Program-made: the position numbers and the translations under genes | Shown here: positions 46,701 through 56,800 of the stretch, piece after piece | Numbering within the stretch: position 1 is the stretch's first letter | Layout: every line of letters begins with the position of its first letter | Notes under the pieces: generated by a model | What the model was told of the DNA's origin: nothing | What the model saw: the letters and a program-made list of their open reading frames with translations, nothing else | The model's database searches: none | Source of the DNA: Parelaphostrongylus tenuis | Taxonomy: Eukaryota > Nematoda > Chromadorea > Rhabditida > Metastrongylidae | Assembly: GCA_019055375.1 (NCBI GenBank) | Contig: JAHQIW010000493.1 | Span: forward strand, 1 to 64,000 | Length of the DNA stretch: 64,000 nt | Direction: 5' to 3'

Positions 46701-47707
46701 GGATATACCCAGTGATGTAGAGTGATGCGTAAAACTTTTGCATCAGGCGGGACTCCAACTCGCATATCCCTCTATCCGGCAGCGCGTGCTTTAACCCGCT
46801 GCACTACTGACGCCAATTTTGTACACTACTCTTTCTACGCTACAACGCATCTATCTGTCAGCCGCCAACCGTCAACGGCCCGACATTGAACCCAGTCACG
46901 CTAACAGATGCTCGGTATTGAAGATCAACTAGAATTCTCTTTATTCGACAGCTTTCAGCGGTGGCATGATACAGATATACGCAACGGGCGCAGTAGGCAA
47001 CGGGTTAGATCAGGCGCCCCGGATAGAGTCAGACAAAATGAAGTTGAAAAATTGGGAAATGCTATGTACAGGTGTTAGGAGCGCATGTGGCGCAGTGGTT
47101 AGAGGTGCTCTGCGTCGCACACGAGGTCCATGGTTCGATCTCGCGCTCATGGCTCACCAAGCCAACCATCCCTCCGGCGTCGGTAAATTGGTACCAGACA
47201 GGTATCTCAGACTCGTCTGGGAGGATAAGCAGCACTGACTCGGTTCAGCGGGAGGCCACCGCGAGTCATTGTAAAGGCCAGATATGCATTCAATCACCTC
47301 AAACGAAGTTAAAAATTGAAGTCGAATGCATGGCGCATCCCTCAGGGATTGATCAACGCCGAGAGCTTTATCCTTTATCCTTTATGTACAGGTGTTAAGA
47401 ATAGATGAACCAGTGAAAGTACTCCCAATGTATCGACAAAGCTTTTCATACCGCTTAAAATAAACAGTTGAAATTCGCTCTACTTTTTTCATCACTTCAT
47501 AAAATCAATATCAAACGAAAGCAGAATAAGCAGTCGCTTTAAAATTGAATCGTATCAAACAGCGAAGAGAATGGTACATCGAACTCACCCCGATGTTTCA
47601 GGAACGAGGTTTGAACCAGAATCCAATGAATCACCAAGCCGTAATTTCGACTGTGCTTCATTTACAAGACTTACTTCATCACCATCGTCCATAAGTAGAG
47701 ATGGCGG
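43786..47707 (-). CDS. Sorting nexin SNX1/SNX2 type (PX-BAR), partial at both ends
   Basis: Retromer-associated sorting nexin of early endosomes: PX binds phosphoinositides, BAR dimer senses curvature and forms recycling tubules. Exons on the - strand: 47589..47707 (acidic N-terminal, LLMDDGDEVSLVNEAQSK), 46495..46653 (PX start, DVHITDFEKKGDGMNAFIVY), 45541..45701 (VWRRFSDFLGLHDKLFEKY with basic RRFSDF lipid-binding motif, then VPAAPEKSITAMTKTK), 45322..45456 (RRARQLERFMKRVIQHPRL), 45187..45264 (SGAGVKRIIKSVGE), 44565..44732 (BAR start, EEGDRWFEQTQSHVDELDES), 44325..44449, 44084..44218 (KELFAERVRVWQNWQSAQQS), 43786..43909 (coiled helix DEMDEAVRRMDQLEAEFGDL). Junctions from 45456 to 43909 are in phase. 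Two are unresolved: 47589 (phase 2) to 46653 (phase 0), and 45541 to 45456. The last BAR helix and stop are not found. Confidence 0.88.
46640..46980 (-). mobile_element. SINE group C (tRNA-headed, inverted flanks)
   Basis: The core at 46745-46815 reads on the - strand from GGCGTCAGTAGTGCAGC to GAGTTGGAGTCCCGCC (B box decayed). Left AGAGTGATGCGTAAAAC and right TTTTGTACACTACTCTTT are inverted across the core. The part TGGATATACCCAGTGATGTA matches CAATATACCCAATAATGTG of the 50.7 kb copy. A further piece at 46920-46975 (GAATTCTCTTTATTCGACAG) matches the outer part of the same group. It abuts the PX1 exon (46495..46653) of the sorting nexin. Confidence 0.6.
47063..47397 (+). mobile_element. SINE group B, complete, exact 15-bp target-site duplication
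   Basis: TATGTACAGGTGTTA at 47063-47077 and again at 47383-47397 brackets 305 bp. Head GCGCATGTGGCGCAGTGG has the A box, and CCATGGTTCGATCTCGC the B box, of a Pol III promoter. The body includes GGTAAATTGGTACCAGACAG and a short self-complementary pair (ATGCATTC, GAATGCAT) and ends in TTTATCC repeats. A non-autonomous retroposon; partner LINE not known. It sits in the sorting nexin intron between the first two visible exons, opposite strand. Confidence 0.9.
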
Positions 47708-47859
47708 CTGAAATAATTAACGGTTGATTCTCAACCCGACATTCATTGACCATGGACATTAGTCAGAAACTGTACTTAAAGAATAACAAGGTGATTAAGC
47801 AACTGCGGATATTCCAAAAACAAAAACAGTCAAGGTAGCTCAGAGATGTGCAACACATT

Positions 47860-47945
47860 CGATATTAGGTGGGAGTCGAACCGGCGCTTCACCCAAATCA
47901 GGAGCGCGCTACCACTACACCAACAAAGCCACTGCTCTGCTACCT
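47860..47945 (-). repeat. tRNA-like SINE head
   Basis: The - strand reads GCTTTGTTGGTGTAGTGGTA (A box) and GCCGGTTCGACTCCCACC (B box), about 72 nt apart like a tRNA. The acceptor ends do not pair well (GCTTTGT against CCACCT), so it is a SINE head or tRNA pseudogene, related to group A by its A-box region. Confidence 0.45.
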
Positions 47946-48304
47946 CTTTTTCTTTGATATAACATCAAAACATTTCTGTAAGAGCAAGAGAATAAAGGAC
48001 TCTAGTAGATCAAAAACAGAATTTCAACAGAGAAATCAGGAATATGAGACCACGAAGGTTTTGAAATGTTTCAGATTCTATAAACTTGTCTTGTTCAGCT
48101 GACACAAGATTGATAACCGTGAGAGTAGCAGTAAAAGTAGAAGTAAAATTAATGATAAAAAAACGGCCGACGCTTCTCCGATTTCGACTACTTCAGGCTC
48201 TGGACGTACGTCCTCTTAAACAATTTGAATCCAAATTAATATCAACTGAGTTCAAATCTTTAAATTCAACTGTCTTTTATGACTTCGTTGAAAATTTAAC
48301 AGAT

Positions 48305-49147
48305 CCTAACAGCGTATTTTAAACCCTGAATAAGGTCTGTTATGGCACTTATATAATGTAAGACACGTGTTTCAAACGTTCAGCCTCATCAATTGCATGG
48401 TGCTGCTTGATTTAGTCAGTTCTTTGCAAGGAGATAAATCCTATATATAGAGTAATCAACGCCGAACTATTTACACTGTCCGTAGCGCGAAAAAAATGCA
48501 AAATGGATAAAGAACAGTAGCAATCGACTGTAGAACATTACACACTGGGTGATTTTATCACTTTACGGACAGTGTAAACAGTTCGGTGTCAATTCTCCTA
48601 TGTAGAAGAATATATCCTCTACAAAGAATTGAATGAACTAAAAGACACCGTGCAACTGATGCGCCTGAAAGGCCATTCACGTGTCATTCAGCATAAAAAG
48701 GATAAAGGATAAAGCTCTCGGCGTTGATCAATCCCTGAGGGATGCGCCATGCATTCGACTTCAGTTTTTAACTTCGTTTGAGGTGATTGAATGCACATCT
48801 GGCCATCACAATGACTCGCGGTGGCCTCCCGCTGAACCGAGTCAGTGGTGCTTATCCTCCCAGACAACTCTGAGACCTGCCTGGTACCAATTTACCGACC
48901 CCGGAGGGATGGATGGCTTGGTGGGCCATGAGCGCGAGATCGAACTACTGACCTCGTGTGCGCCGCAGAGCACCTCTAACCACTGCGCCACATGCGCTCT
49001 CTCTAAAAACACGGCCTCAGGCGGGAATCGAACCCACGTTTCATCCTATCCGGGGACGCGTGCTCTACCACTACACCACTGAGGCACCTCATTCAGCATA
49101 TAAGCTCCATAATACACCTCATGGAAGAAATAGAATATGCTGTCAGG
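48305..49147. mobile_element. Foldback element F1, fourth copy, interrupted by a SINE
   Basis: Left CCTAACAGCGTATTTT with TCTGTTATGGCACTTATATA, right CATAATACACCTCATGG and ATGCTGTCAGG. The inner pair CGAACTATTTACACTGTCCG (48471) and CGGACAGTGTAAACAGTTCG (48564) is a perfect inverse. The right arm is split at 48695 by a 393-bp insertion (next entry). Removing it restores the order seen in the 0.3 kb copy (CACGTGTCT, then ATTATAAGTGTCATAA). A TAC/CTA triplet run follows near 49199. Confidence 0.85.
48684..49100 (-). mobile_element. Composite SINE: group A tRNA core joined to a group B SINE
   Basis: TCATTCAGCATA at 48684-48695 and 49089-49100 is an exact 12-bp target duplication around 393 bp. 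Reading the - strand: first a tRNA-like core 49013-49085 (72-nt cloverleaf, acceptor GCCTCAG/CTGAGGC, better paired than the 24.3 kb copy), then group B from about 49003 down to the TTTATCC tail at 48700. One pair of duplications encloses both, so they were inserted as a unit. Both Pol III boxes are intact in each head. It lies inside the F1 foldback. Confidence 0.85.
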
Positions 49148-49574
49148 ATGAATTCGAATCGTCACTTACAACTTACGACCAGGTGCTGCAGAAAACACTA
49201 CTACTACTACTACTACGATGACCAAATTCGTGTCGGCTGAACAATATAAATAACAACCATTTACATAGATTGATTCTTTGTGCCGAGGTCATTAGAAAGA
49301 TGGCCTATTGAACTATCGATAATGATTATTTTGAAGAAAAATAATCGGAAATTGCGTCGCAGGGGAAGAATCTCCCACGACCAGATGCAATCTAACCTCA
49401 TATTTTAGGTTAATTCTTGACCTTAAATGGAAATAATCACCTAATGCTAACTCTGTAAAGACGGTCCTATCTCTCCAATCTCGGACAATAATGAATGATA
49501 GCTGTCAACACAGCTGTCTATGTGAATGGAAATTAACGTGAGGAATTTTCCGTCCGAGTTCACATGTCATAGCA

Positions 49575-49915
49575 ACGGCTAGTGTCTTTCTGGAAGGAAT
49601 TCCCCCCTTCGAAGGTCAGTAGAGCACATCACCACCAAGTGATAAGGAACTCCTATGTTCATATACGTGCTCCGGGCCATATTTTCAGTGGCTACAATGC
49701 AATTAGCCGATTGACTTCCGTGGACCCAACGGGCGTGTCTAGCTGACAAGGGAGCTGAGCATCTGCACCGGGAACAGGTCCACTTCTCCCCCTCTACGAC
49801 TCTGACGTCAGCATGGCATTCACTGTCTGTCTCACTCTTCTCCGCCACTTGACGCCCGTCCATCGGGTAGAAGATTGCTGGCTTGATCCCCAACCACAAC
49901 ACTCCACTGTGGTTT
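49575..49915 (-). mobile_element. Repeat group E (tRNA-like head), - strand copy
   Basis: The - strand reads GTGGTTGGGGATCAAGCCAG, then AGAGTGAGACAGACAGTG, GTCAGCTAGACACGCCC and GGGTCCACGGAAGTCAATCG. Each block has a counterpart in order at 50.2-50.4 kb on the + strand. The 107-codon frame over it is repeat-derived. Confidence 0.65.
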
Positions 49916-50189
49916 TTTTTGTGTTATATTTTCGCTATCGATCAGTATCGAATGTCCTTCTATAACTTAATTATCACAGCAAAGATTGCTTAGTTGCATA
50001 ACATTTCACTAAATTTTTATACTAAACGCAGATCGCACATGCAGCACGTAGATGAAATTATGTTGTTACAGGTTGCATATTGTTGAATAAATGGCGATAA
50101 TAAATTATATAGATTGATCGCTTGTGCTACGGCATTACGATTTGAGATAGCGTGTGATCTTGATGTGCCAGTGAAGCAGCAGACAAGCC

Positions 50190-50410
50190 AGAACTAGAGC
50201 GAAGCGCTGTGGTAGGGGATCGAACCAAGAACCTTCTTCAGCGGCAGAAAGGAGTGAGACGGACAGTGGTTACCACGCTGAGGTTGGAGTCTTAGGGTGA
50301 GGGAGAAGGTGGGCCGTTCCCATGCTGGCGGTGAGAGCCCTTACCAGCTAGACACGCCCAGTTTGGGTCCGCGGAAGTCAACCGGTTAATCAAGAAAATC
50401 CTCCCCATAG
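50190..50410 (+). mobile_element. Repeat group E, + strand copy
   Basis: GGTAGGGGATCGAACCAAGA (B-box-like), AGGAGTGAGACGGACAGTGG, CCAGCTAGACACGCCCAG and GGGTCCGCGGAAGTCAACCG mirror the copy at 49.6-49.9 kb. The pair is inverted with about 300 bp between, which could form a large hairpin in a shared transcript. Confidence 0.65.
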
Positions 50411-50552
50411 AACTCTAGACATGGAGTTTTCTCGTCAAGAAAATCAAAGTGCTCCAATGAACAAGGCGCACGCTCATCCGACTTCTCGGATTCCAGAAAG
50501 TAAGTTTTACTGAATAGCTGGTCTTTGGATTTTCATCACATATCTATATTGG

Positions 50553-51030
50553 AGAGACCGCAGCAGAGTGGTTGTGCTGATTGTCACGGCGCGCGTGGGG
50601 CCGAATCCCACCCTGAACACTCTCCGATATTCACAACGAACGCTCCATGAAACGCTCTAGCTCGGCTATCCTCGAGACTCAATCAGAATTCTTTTTATCT
50701 GACCGCCACTTGCGGTGCAATGATGTTACAATATACCCAATAATGTGGAGTGCTGTGCAAAAAGCATTTGCGTCAGTCGGGTTCGAACCCAGATCTCACA
50801 CTTTCCGGGAGCGTATGCTAACCGTTGCACCACCGATGCGCCGATGCGTAGCTCTCGGAAAGAGTGAGGTCTGGGTTCGAATCCGGCTGACGCAGATGTT
50901 TTTGCACAGCATTCCACTTTATCCTCGAAACTATAAGGAGAAGTGCTCGACGTGTATTTCCTAAAGTTTATAAGGAAAATGGAAACGAACTGAATATTAG
51001 AAGCACTGGGATCCGCATAATTCAAAAAAG
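50553..51030 (+). mobile_element. SINE group D interrupted by a snap-back pair of group C units
   Basis: Group D head GAGACCGCAGCAGAGTGGTT and B-box-like GGCCGAATCCCACC at 50553-50612, and group D tail AGAAGCACTGGGATCCGCA at 51000-51018. Between them, 50690-50935 carries two group C tRNA-like cores head to head: - strand core about 50767-50838 (B box GGTTCGAACCC) and + strand core about 50842-50895 (GGGTTCGAATCCGG). Outer flanks GTGGAGTGCTGTGCAAAAAG and the inverse GTTTTTGCACAGCATTCCAC show that the inversion covers the flanks as well. Confidence 0.7.
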
Positions 51031-51109
51031 GAAACTGTGAGACAGATCAAATAAAGTGACATCCATATTTACACAATCCGTCATCACATTTTATTGGGCA
51101 GATTCAAGT

Positions 51110-51310
51110 ACTAGGTGATCATGGTTTGATTGCAAGAGCGTGCTGAGTAGGCGATCGGACGAATACTAGCTTCCTGATAGCCTGCATCACTAACCACTCT
51201 GCCACCTCAATAGGTGGATCAAACAGAAGATCGATACGGAACACACTCACTACGATTTCGCTCGATCCGTTATGCGGTCTAGAGTGTCGATCACCGCCAC
51301 CACCAAGGTC
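51110..51310 (-). mobile_element. tRNA-headed SINE group D, - strand
   Basis: The - strand reads GAGGTGGCAGAGTGGTTAGT, GATGCAGGCTATCAGGAAGC and a B-box-like GATTGCAATCAAACC region; the head matches the 9.3 and 43.4 kb copies. The 129-codon frame across it is a repeat plus low-complexity shadow. An (AAAC)n run follows at 51425-51457. Confidence 0.65.
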
Positions 51311-51622
51311 TTCTCCTGCCACTGACGTCCGTAATGAATCGTCCTCAGCTAGCATAGTCTTGAAAGAACGCGTCAAACTTCCTCCCAAGTGAAACAACGA
51401 CGGACGAAACGTAAACAACAACAAAAACCACGTAACAAACAAACAAACAAACAAACAAAGTAATAAACAACGAGACAACAACAAGCCCCGCTTCACATGA
51501 AATGTCACGGCTGGAATGTAACACTGAGACCGTGATTACGGACACCACATAATTTTCGCGTTGTTTATAATTATTGACGTAAAGTTTATGATCAGCTGTA
51601 AACTGAATAGGATCGGTCTTCA

Positions 51623-51646
51623 AGGGAGCGGGGGGGGAGGGGGGAT
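51623..51646 (+). repeat. G-rich tract
   Basis: Two long G runs (8 and 6, with further short ones) form a possible G-quadruplex on the + strand. No gene is adjacent. Confidence 0.7.
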
Positions 51647-51874
51647 TGGAAGTGAAAAAGGAGTCCTTCTGTTATTCCAATTTGAAGATGTTTTCCCGTA
51701 GAGTTGTTGATGCTTACTTGTTTATTTACTTATCTGACGTCATTTTAGAAGACAACATTTGTAGCCAGTTATGAACCTTACAATCCTCCCATATCGTTTA
51801 CCGCCTCATCGTGGCACTGGGAGATGATGTTCTTGGTTGTCGGGCTACGAAGTACAGGGAAGGTTCAAGCCCGA

Positions 51875-51965
51875 CCCCCCCCCCCCCCCCCCCCGCCGTG
51901 GGTGAAACGTAGGTTCAACTCCGCTGACCTCGAATTTTTGCTGACCACTCAATTCTCCTAGACCT
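51875..51965 (+). mobile_element. Poly-C run followed by SINE group A 3' part
   Basis: A run of 20 C (51875-51894) is followed by GTGGGTGAAACGTAGGTTCA and TTTTTGCTGACCACTCAATT then CTCCTAG, the group A tRNA T-arm and 3' flank in + orientation. The 5' half of the core is replaced by the poly-C run, which may be an expansion or an assembly artefact. Confidence 0.6.
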
Positions 51966-53840
51966 ATTTCTGAGAAGTGTTGATTTGCGAAGTAGCTGAA
52001 GAGACTGAATAATAATAAAATCAAGAAGCTGACGAATAAGGTATGAATCGTTTTTCGCAAGTGTCGAACTACCGACAAGCCGCCCGATGACGTCACATCT
52101 ACAGTCTGGCAGTTTAGATAAAAAAGTAAGGGAATGTGGATCAAGGACCTGGGAAATACTGGAATTAGAACGCTATTGAGAGCTCTTAGGGATTTAGATG
52201 AGAGCTTAGAAAATTCTAGAATTATAACAATATTAAGAGCTTCTATGAATGATGAAGGACGTGGGAACACTAAAATTGGAATAATATCAAGGACATTAGA
52301 CATTTGATAATCTGCAAAAAATCCATGAGAAATTCCAGCGGATACTAGCGCCGACGCGTAATGACTTCATACTAATAGCTATGCGCCTAAAGCTACCCTG
52401 TTATCCACCCTAAAGAGCATGAAGATCGAATCGGATGCGCGTCGACAATGAGTACAGAATAAGTCATTCCGTGCTGATCTATTATGCTCAGAAGTGCGTC
52501 ATGAATTGAGCTCCATTCGTAATGTCGCGGGTGACTGGCCCATCCCGACGTCTTACAAGGGCTCACCGACTTGTTAAACCTATGCTTTTATCATCCCGAA
52601 TAAGTTTCACCGAAGGATGGAAAGCTTAACTAGTTGGGAACGGGTTCGAGAGTCCATGATCACGTGTGTGTTGTAAGCCTCCTCTAACCGTTGTGCAGAT
52701 TTTATCGGGAATCAGTCTTTCTGCGAACATTGTAGAAGCTGAATTGAAATCGCTGCAAAGAAACACCAATCCTGGATATAAAATGTGGAAAATATCTCAC
52801 AAGCTCTTCTTTTGAAAGAAAAATTTTCAGGCTCGTACAGTTTCTTCAGAATCGCTGGTTGACGTTTCCAACCCTTTGATTACTATTACGGGAAAGGTCA
52901 CCGATGTGCTGCGGCACACTGTATAATGAATCTTACTCAAACTAGAGTATCAAACCTGAGATGAGGTGTCATCTCATTCGTTTTGGTCAAACACTCTCCC
53001 CTCCCCAAGTTCACGGACTCTTGAAATGTATCCACATGGTCTCATATGTATTCCACGCCAACGTTTTCCACTCTCGCTTTTGAGCCCAGGATTCTTACCA
53101 TCATCTCAGGGACGTCCATGTTGCGCCTTTGTGTCCTATGTGCACTTAGAGGAGTAACATCGTCGACCATCAATTTCCATTGCTGTATTACTCTATACCA
53201 ACGTTCGCATCACGCTAAGGAATGGTGGCGGCAAATAATTTTTATAGTGGCGCCTAACCGAGCCTCATTTTATTAGCAGGAATTTTTGTAATACTGTCTT
53301 GAAAAGGTCTGCCTCTTTAAAGCTAACATAGTCATTTCTATCTCATCTCAAATGACACTTTCTTTAGATTGATATAAGTAAGACCGTCGAATTCTTGTAT
53401 TTTCGTTACGATTCAGCAAATCTTATTGCCGTGTGGAAGTGGTGCAGAGTGGTGAATTCCCTGCTTCTTGACATGGCTGTCGTTCGTACAGTGTTTGCTC
53501 GAGCCAACTGAAATGTACTTGAGCGAACCATTGATAGACGACTGACAGCTAATAGATTGAGGATAGATGCTCTGCATAAGCATTCCTGATCGTACAACAG
53601 CATGGTCCTACCAACTTCCTTCTCTAAGGGATCGCGAGCTTGTTGATCACCAAAAATATGGCATGTGGGAGAGTCGAAAAGTGATACGTTCAGAGAGCAC
53701 TGAAGCACCAGTCAGGGTTAAGGGTGGAGAGTTTGTAATCGCACCTCGTCTACATGTTTAGATAAAGGAGAGACATCTTCAAAATACTTCCTCTTGTTCA
53801 ATATCCTCTAATAACGATTCATAACTTTATTTTTCTCGGC
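51966..53840. other. No gene recognised
   Basis: Frames such as 53406-53708 (-) show no recognisable domain. A tandem-like motif (TTAGAATTATAACAATATT) in 52130-52300 is low complexity. Host-gene content not supported. Confidence 0.35.
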
Positions 53841-53844
53841 CCTG

Positions 53845-56800
53845 CACCGCCCCTGAGCGGTCGGTCAATTACTCTCTCCTTTCTATTATTTATTGATTTC
53901 GGCTTCAACATCTTTTATATTCTTATATTCTAAAATTCTCCGAACCAACCAATAGGAATTCTGACTAACGGATCCGCTGTTAGAAAGATATTCCTTCGTC
54001 ACGACATTGTCAAACCTCGAATCGTCTTATCGGCCTTAGAAGATCCTCGATCGGTCGGTCAGCTCTAATCATTCATTCCTACTTTGTTTATTGATTTTCA
54101 ACATCAACTCCCAATAAACTGAAAGGAAATCCGACTGCTAGGACCGGATGCCGAACAAATTTCTTGGAAGCGACATCACAAGATCTGAAGACTTGAAAAC
54201 GTCCTTTGCAAGATCAAGTCAGGAATCCAAGAAATATCGATCTGCACAACCAGCAATAAGGTCAGCCTCAGAACCCCGTACACTCGGTGCTCCCGTCTGT
54301 GGCGTGAGGCGCGAGAGAACCGGTGGAGGATCACAAATCTTGGGATACAAAGGATACGAGGGATAACACTCGGGACGCCATTGGGACCGGATCTGTTGAA
54401 TACGCAATTGACACGCCACGGAGATTACTCTGTACGTATAATGCAAGAATACTTTCCACTGACGCCGATCTTCACGCATTTCTTGAAGCACCAAATCGCT
54501 TGAAATTTCACGTAATTGCTGCACAAGAGACGAAAACAAAAGACCGACATAAGTCAACCAAAGAACGGCACACTCGTGCGGAGAAAGGTGCCATCACGAA
54601 ATATCGGAGGCGTAGGCTTTGTCGTTCACCCGTCCTTCACCCATCTCGTCGATTTGCACGAAATCCTTTGCCGTTGCCTAGCTATTCTTCGACTTCAACT
54701 AATGCGTAAAGCTAAAATTACTGTTATCAACTGTTATTCACCAACCGGCGCAGCTGATGGACACGAACTCGACGCGTTTTACCATCACTTCGAGGAAGTC
54801 ATCCGTTGATAAGGCGTATTACAAATTCGTTGTCGGAGACTTCAATGCCGGAAGGGATGACCAACGAGAGCGAATACAGGATTCGAAAATTTGAATTAAG
54901 AGAAAGAAACGAAAAGGGAAACCATCTCGCTGGATTCGTGTCTGCGGTACGTCTCTTCCACGCAAATCCACCTTTCCCGAAGAAAGAACACCGTCGCGGG
55001 ACCATCATTCTGTACTGGGTCCCGTCACCGCCTTCTTCGAGCAAAGATACGATTCAGACTTGAGCTGGAAAAGAATTCATGCCATCGATCAAGAAGAAGT
55101 CGTCAAACCGTCTATGACGAGAACATTCTAGACGAAATCCTATCCAACCGTGACTGGTAGATTAAGGATGATCCGACCGAAGACTACGAGCTGTTTGTCG
55201 AAGGACCAAAAAGGTGCGCCGACTTAGCTTCACTCACTCAACCCAGAAGAGCCGATCGCATCTCCTCTATCACGCACGAGTTGCTCGAAAAGAGAAGAAA
55301 TCTGAAGCTTGATTTAAATGCAATACATTCAGCTAGGTTTATATAAAATACCAGCTGCAGAAGAGCTTTGCAGGAGGATCTACATCGGTACCCACATAAG
55401 AAACTGTTAGAAGCAGCACAAGAAAGATCTAGTCTGAAGAAGTGTCGTCGGGATCTGTGTGATTATAGCGTTTCGCTGTCAGCCTTGGCGAACGGAGACG
55501 GGGTCACGAAAATTTCTTGCCACGATATGGAATTGATAACCGAGAAATTATACACCAATCTTTTCCGTTCGACCATCCCCGTCTCGGACCCCGTAATCGT
55601 CACTGGAGAAAAGGTGCCTGAGATTCTCCCCTCTGAAGTTCGAGTAGCGATAGGAAGCAAGAAAAAAGGCACTGCTCCAAGACCCGATAACATCTCTTCC
55701 GATTTGGCGAGCCTGAGGCTATAATTTACACGTACTTCTCGCGGCACATAGGACATCTTACCTTCAAAGAAAAAATTTCAGACCAAAGGAGACAGTCATC
55801 ATCTACAAAAAGGGTGACCGAAGGGATCTGCGCAACTATCGTCCAATCAAGCATGCTTCACAAGTTTTTTGCGAAGATCATTCTTCTGCGTATATCAAAA
55901 ACATTGAATGAGGCACAAGCAATTGAACAAGCAGGATTTCGACAGGGATTCTGCTGCATGGACCATTTCCAAACCGTGTCGAGGGTCATAGAAGTCTGCC
56001 GAGAGTACCACGTGGCCCTTGATCCTAACTTTCATCGACTATGAAGAAGCATTTGATAGCGTCAAAACGAACGCAGTCCTATCAGCGCTTGCCAATCAAG
56101 GAGTGGATCCGTTCTACATAAGAACTTTATTGAACTGCTATCGGAACTGCGCCACGAAAATACAGCTCTTTCATCGACCTCCTACCATACCCATTAGAAA
56201 AGGGGTTCAACATGGCGATACAATATCGCCAAACTGTTCACTACCGCACTGCAGTGGATAATGAAATCGCTTGATTGGGACGAAAAGGGCATAGGCGTCA
56301 ATGGAAAATTCCTATCAAATCTTCATTCTACGGACGACATTGTCTTATTCTCGAAAAGCACTACTGAAGCAGAGACAATGCCCAAGGAACTTAACGAAGC
56401 GGTGAAGAAGATCGGACTACGCATAAATCGCATGAAGACCCAGTTTATGAAAAACCAATGGTGCAATGATGAACATATCATACTGGAAGGGGGATCTTTA
56501 ATTACAGAGACCTCCTCGTACGTGTACCTTGTTCGATCACTGAATAGTCAGAACAATATGAAGGAGGAAATTGGTAGAAGAAGGAAAGCAGCATGGGCCG
56601 CATTCGAGAGATCAAACGACAGATGGACGAAACGAACTGTAGAATGGACACCACGAGAATACACCCCTCTCCGCGAGGACCATCTACACGTTGGGCCGAC
56701 TAGAATGATTATTCTGCTTATTCATATCTATATTCGCATCAGCTGTATTAGTACCTGCCGAAATTCTACAGATCACGGTATGAAACTCGCGTTAGTGGCC

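Noticed and set aside
48681..49082. 133-codon + strand frame
   Set aside because: Reads antisense through the composite SINE; not a protein gene.
51119..52303. Frames of 92-152 codons on the - strand
   Set aside because: They run through a SINE D, an (AAAC)n run, poly-C and low-complexity sequence; Val/Leu/Cys-rich repeats, no domain.
54219..54557. 112-codon - strand frame
   Set aside because: Antisense shadow of the RTE leader and endonuclease region.
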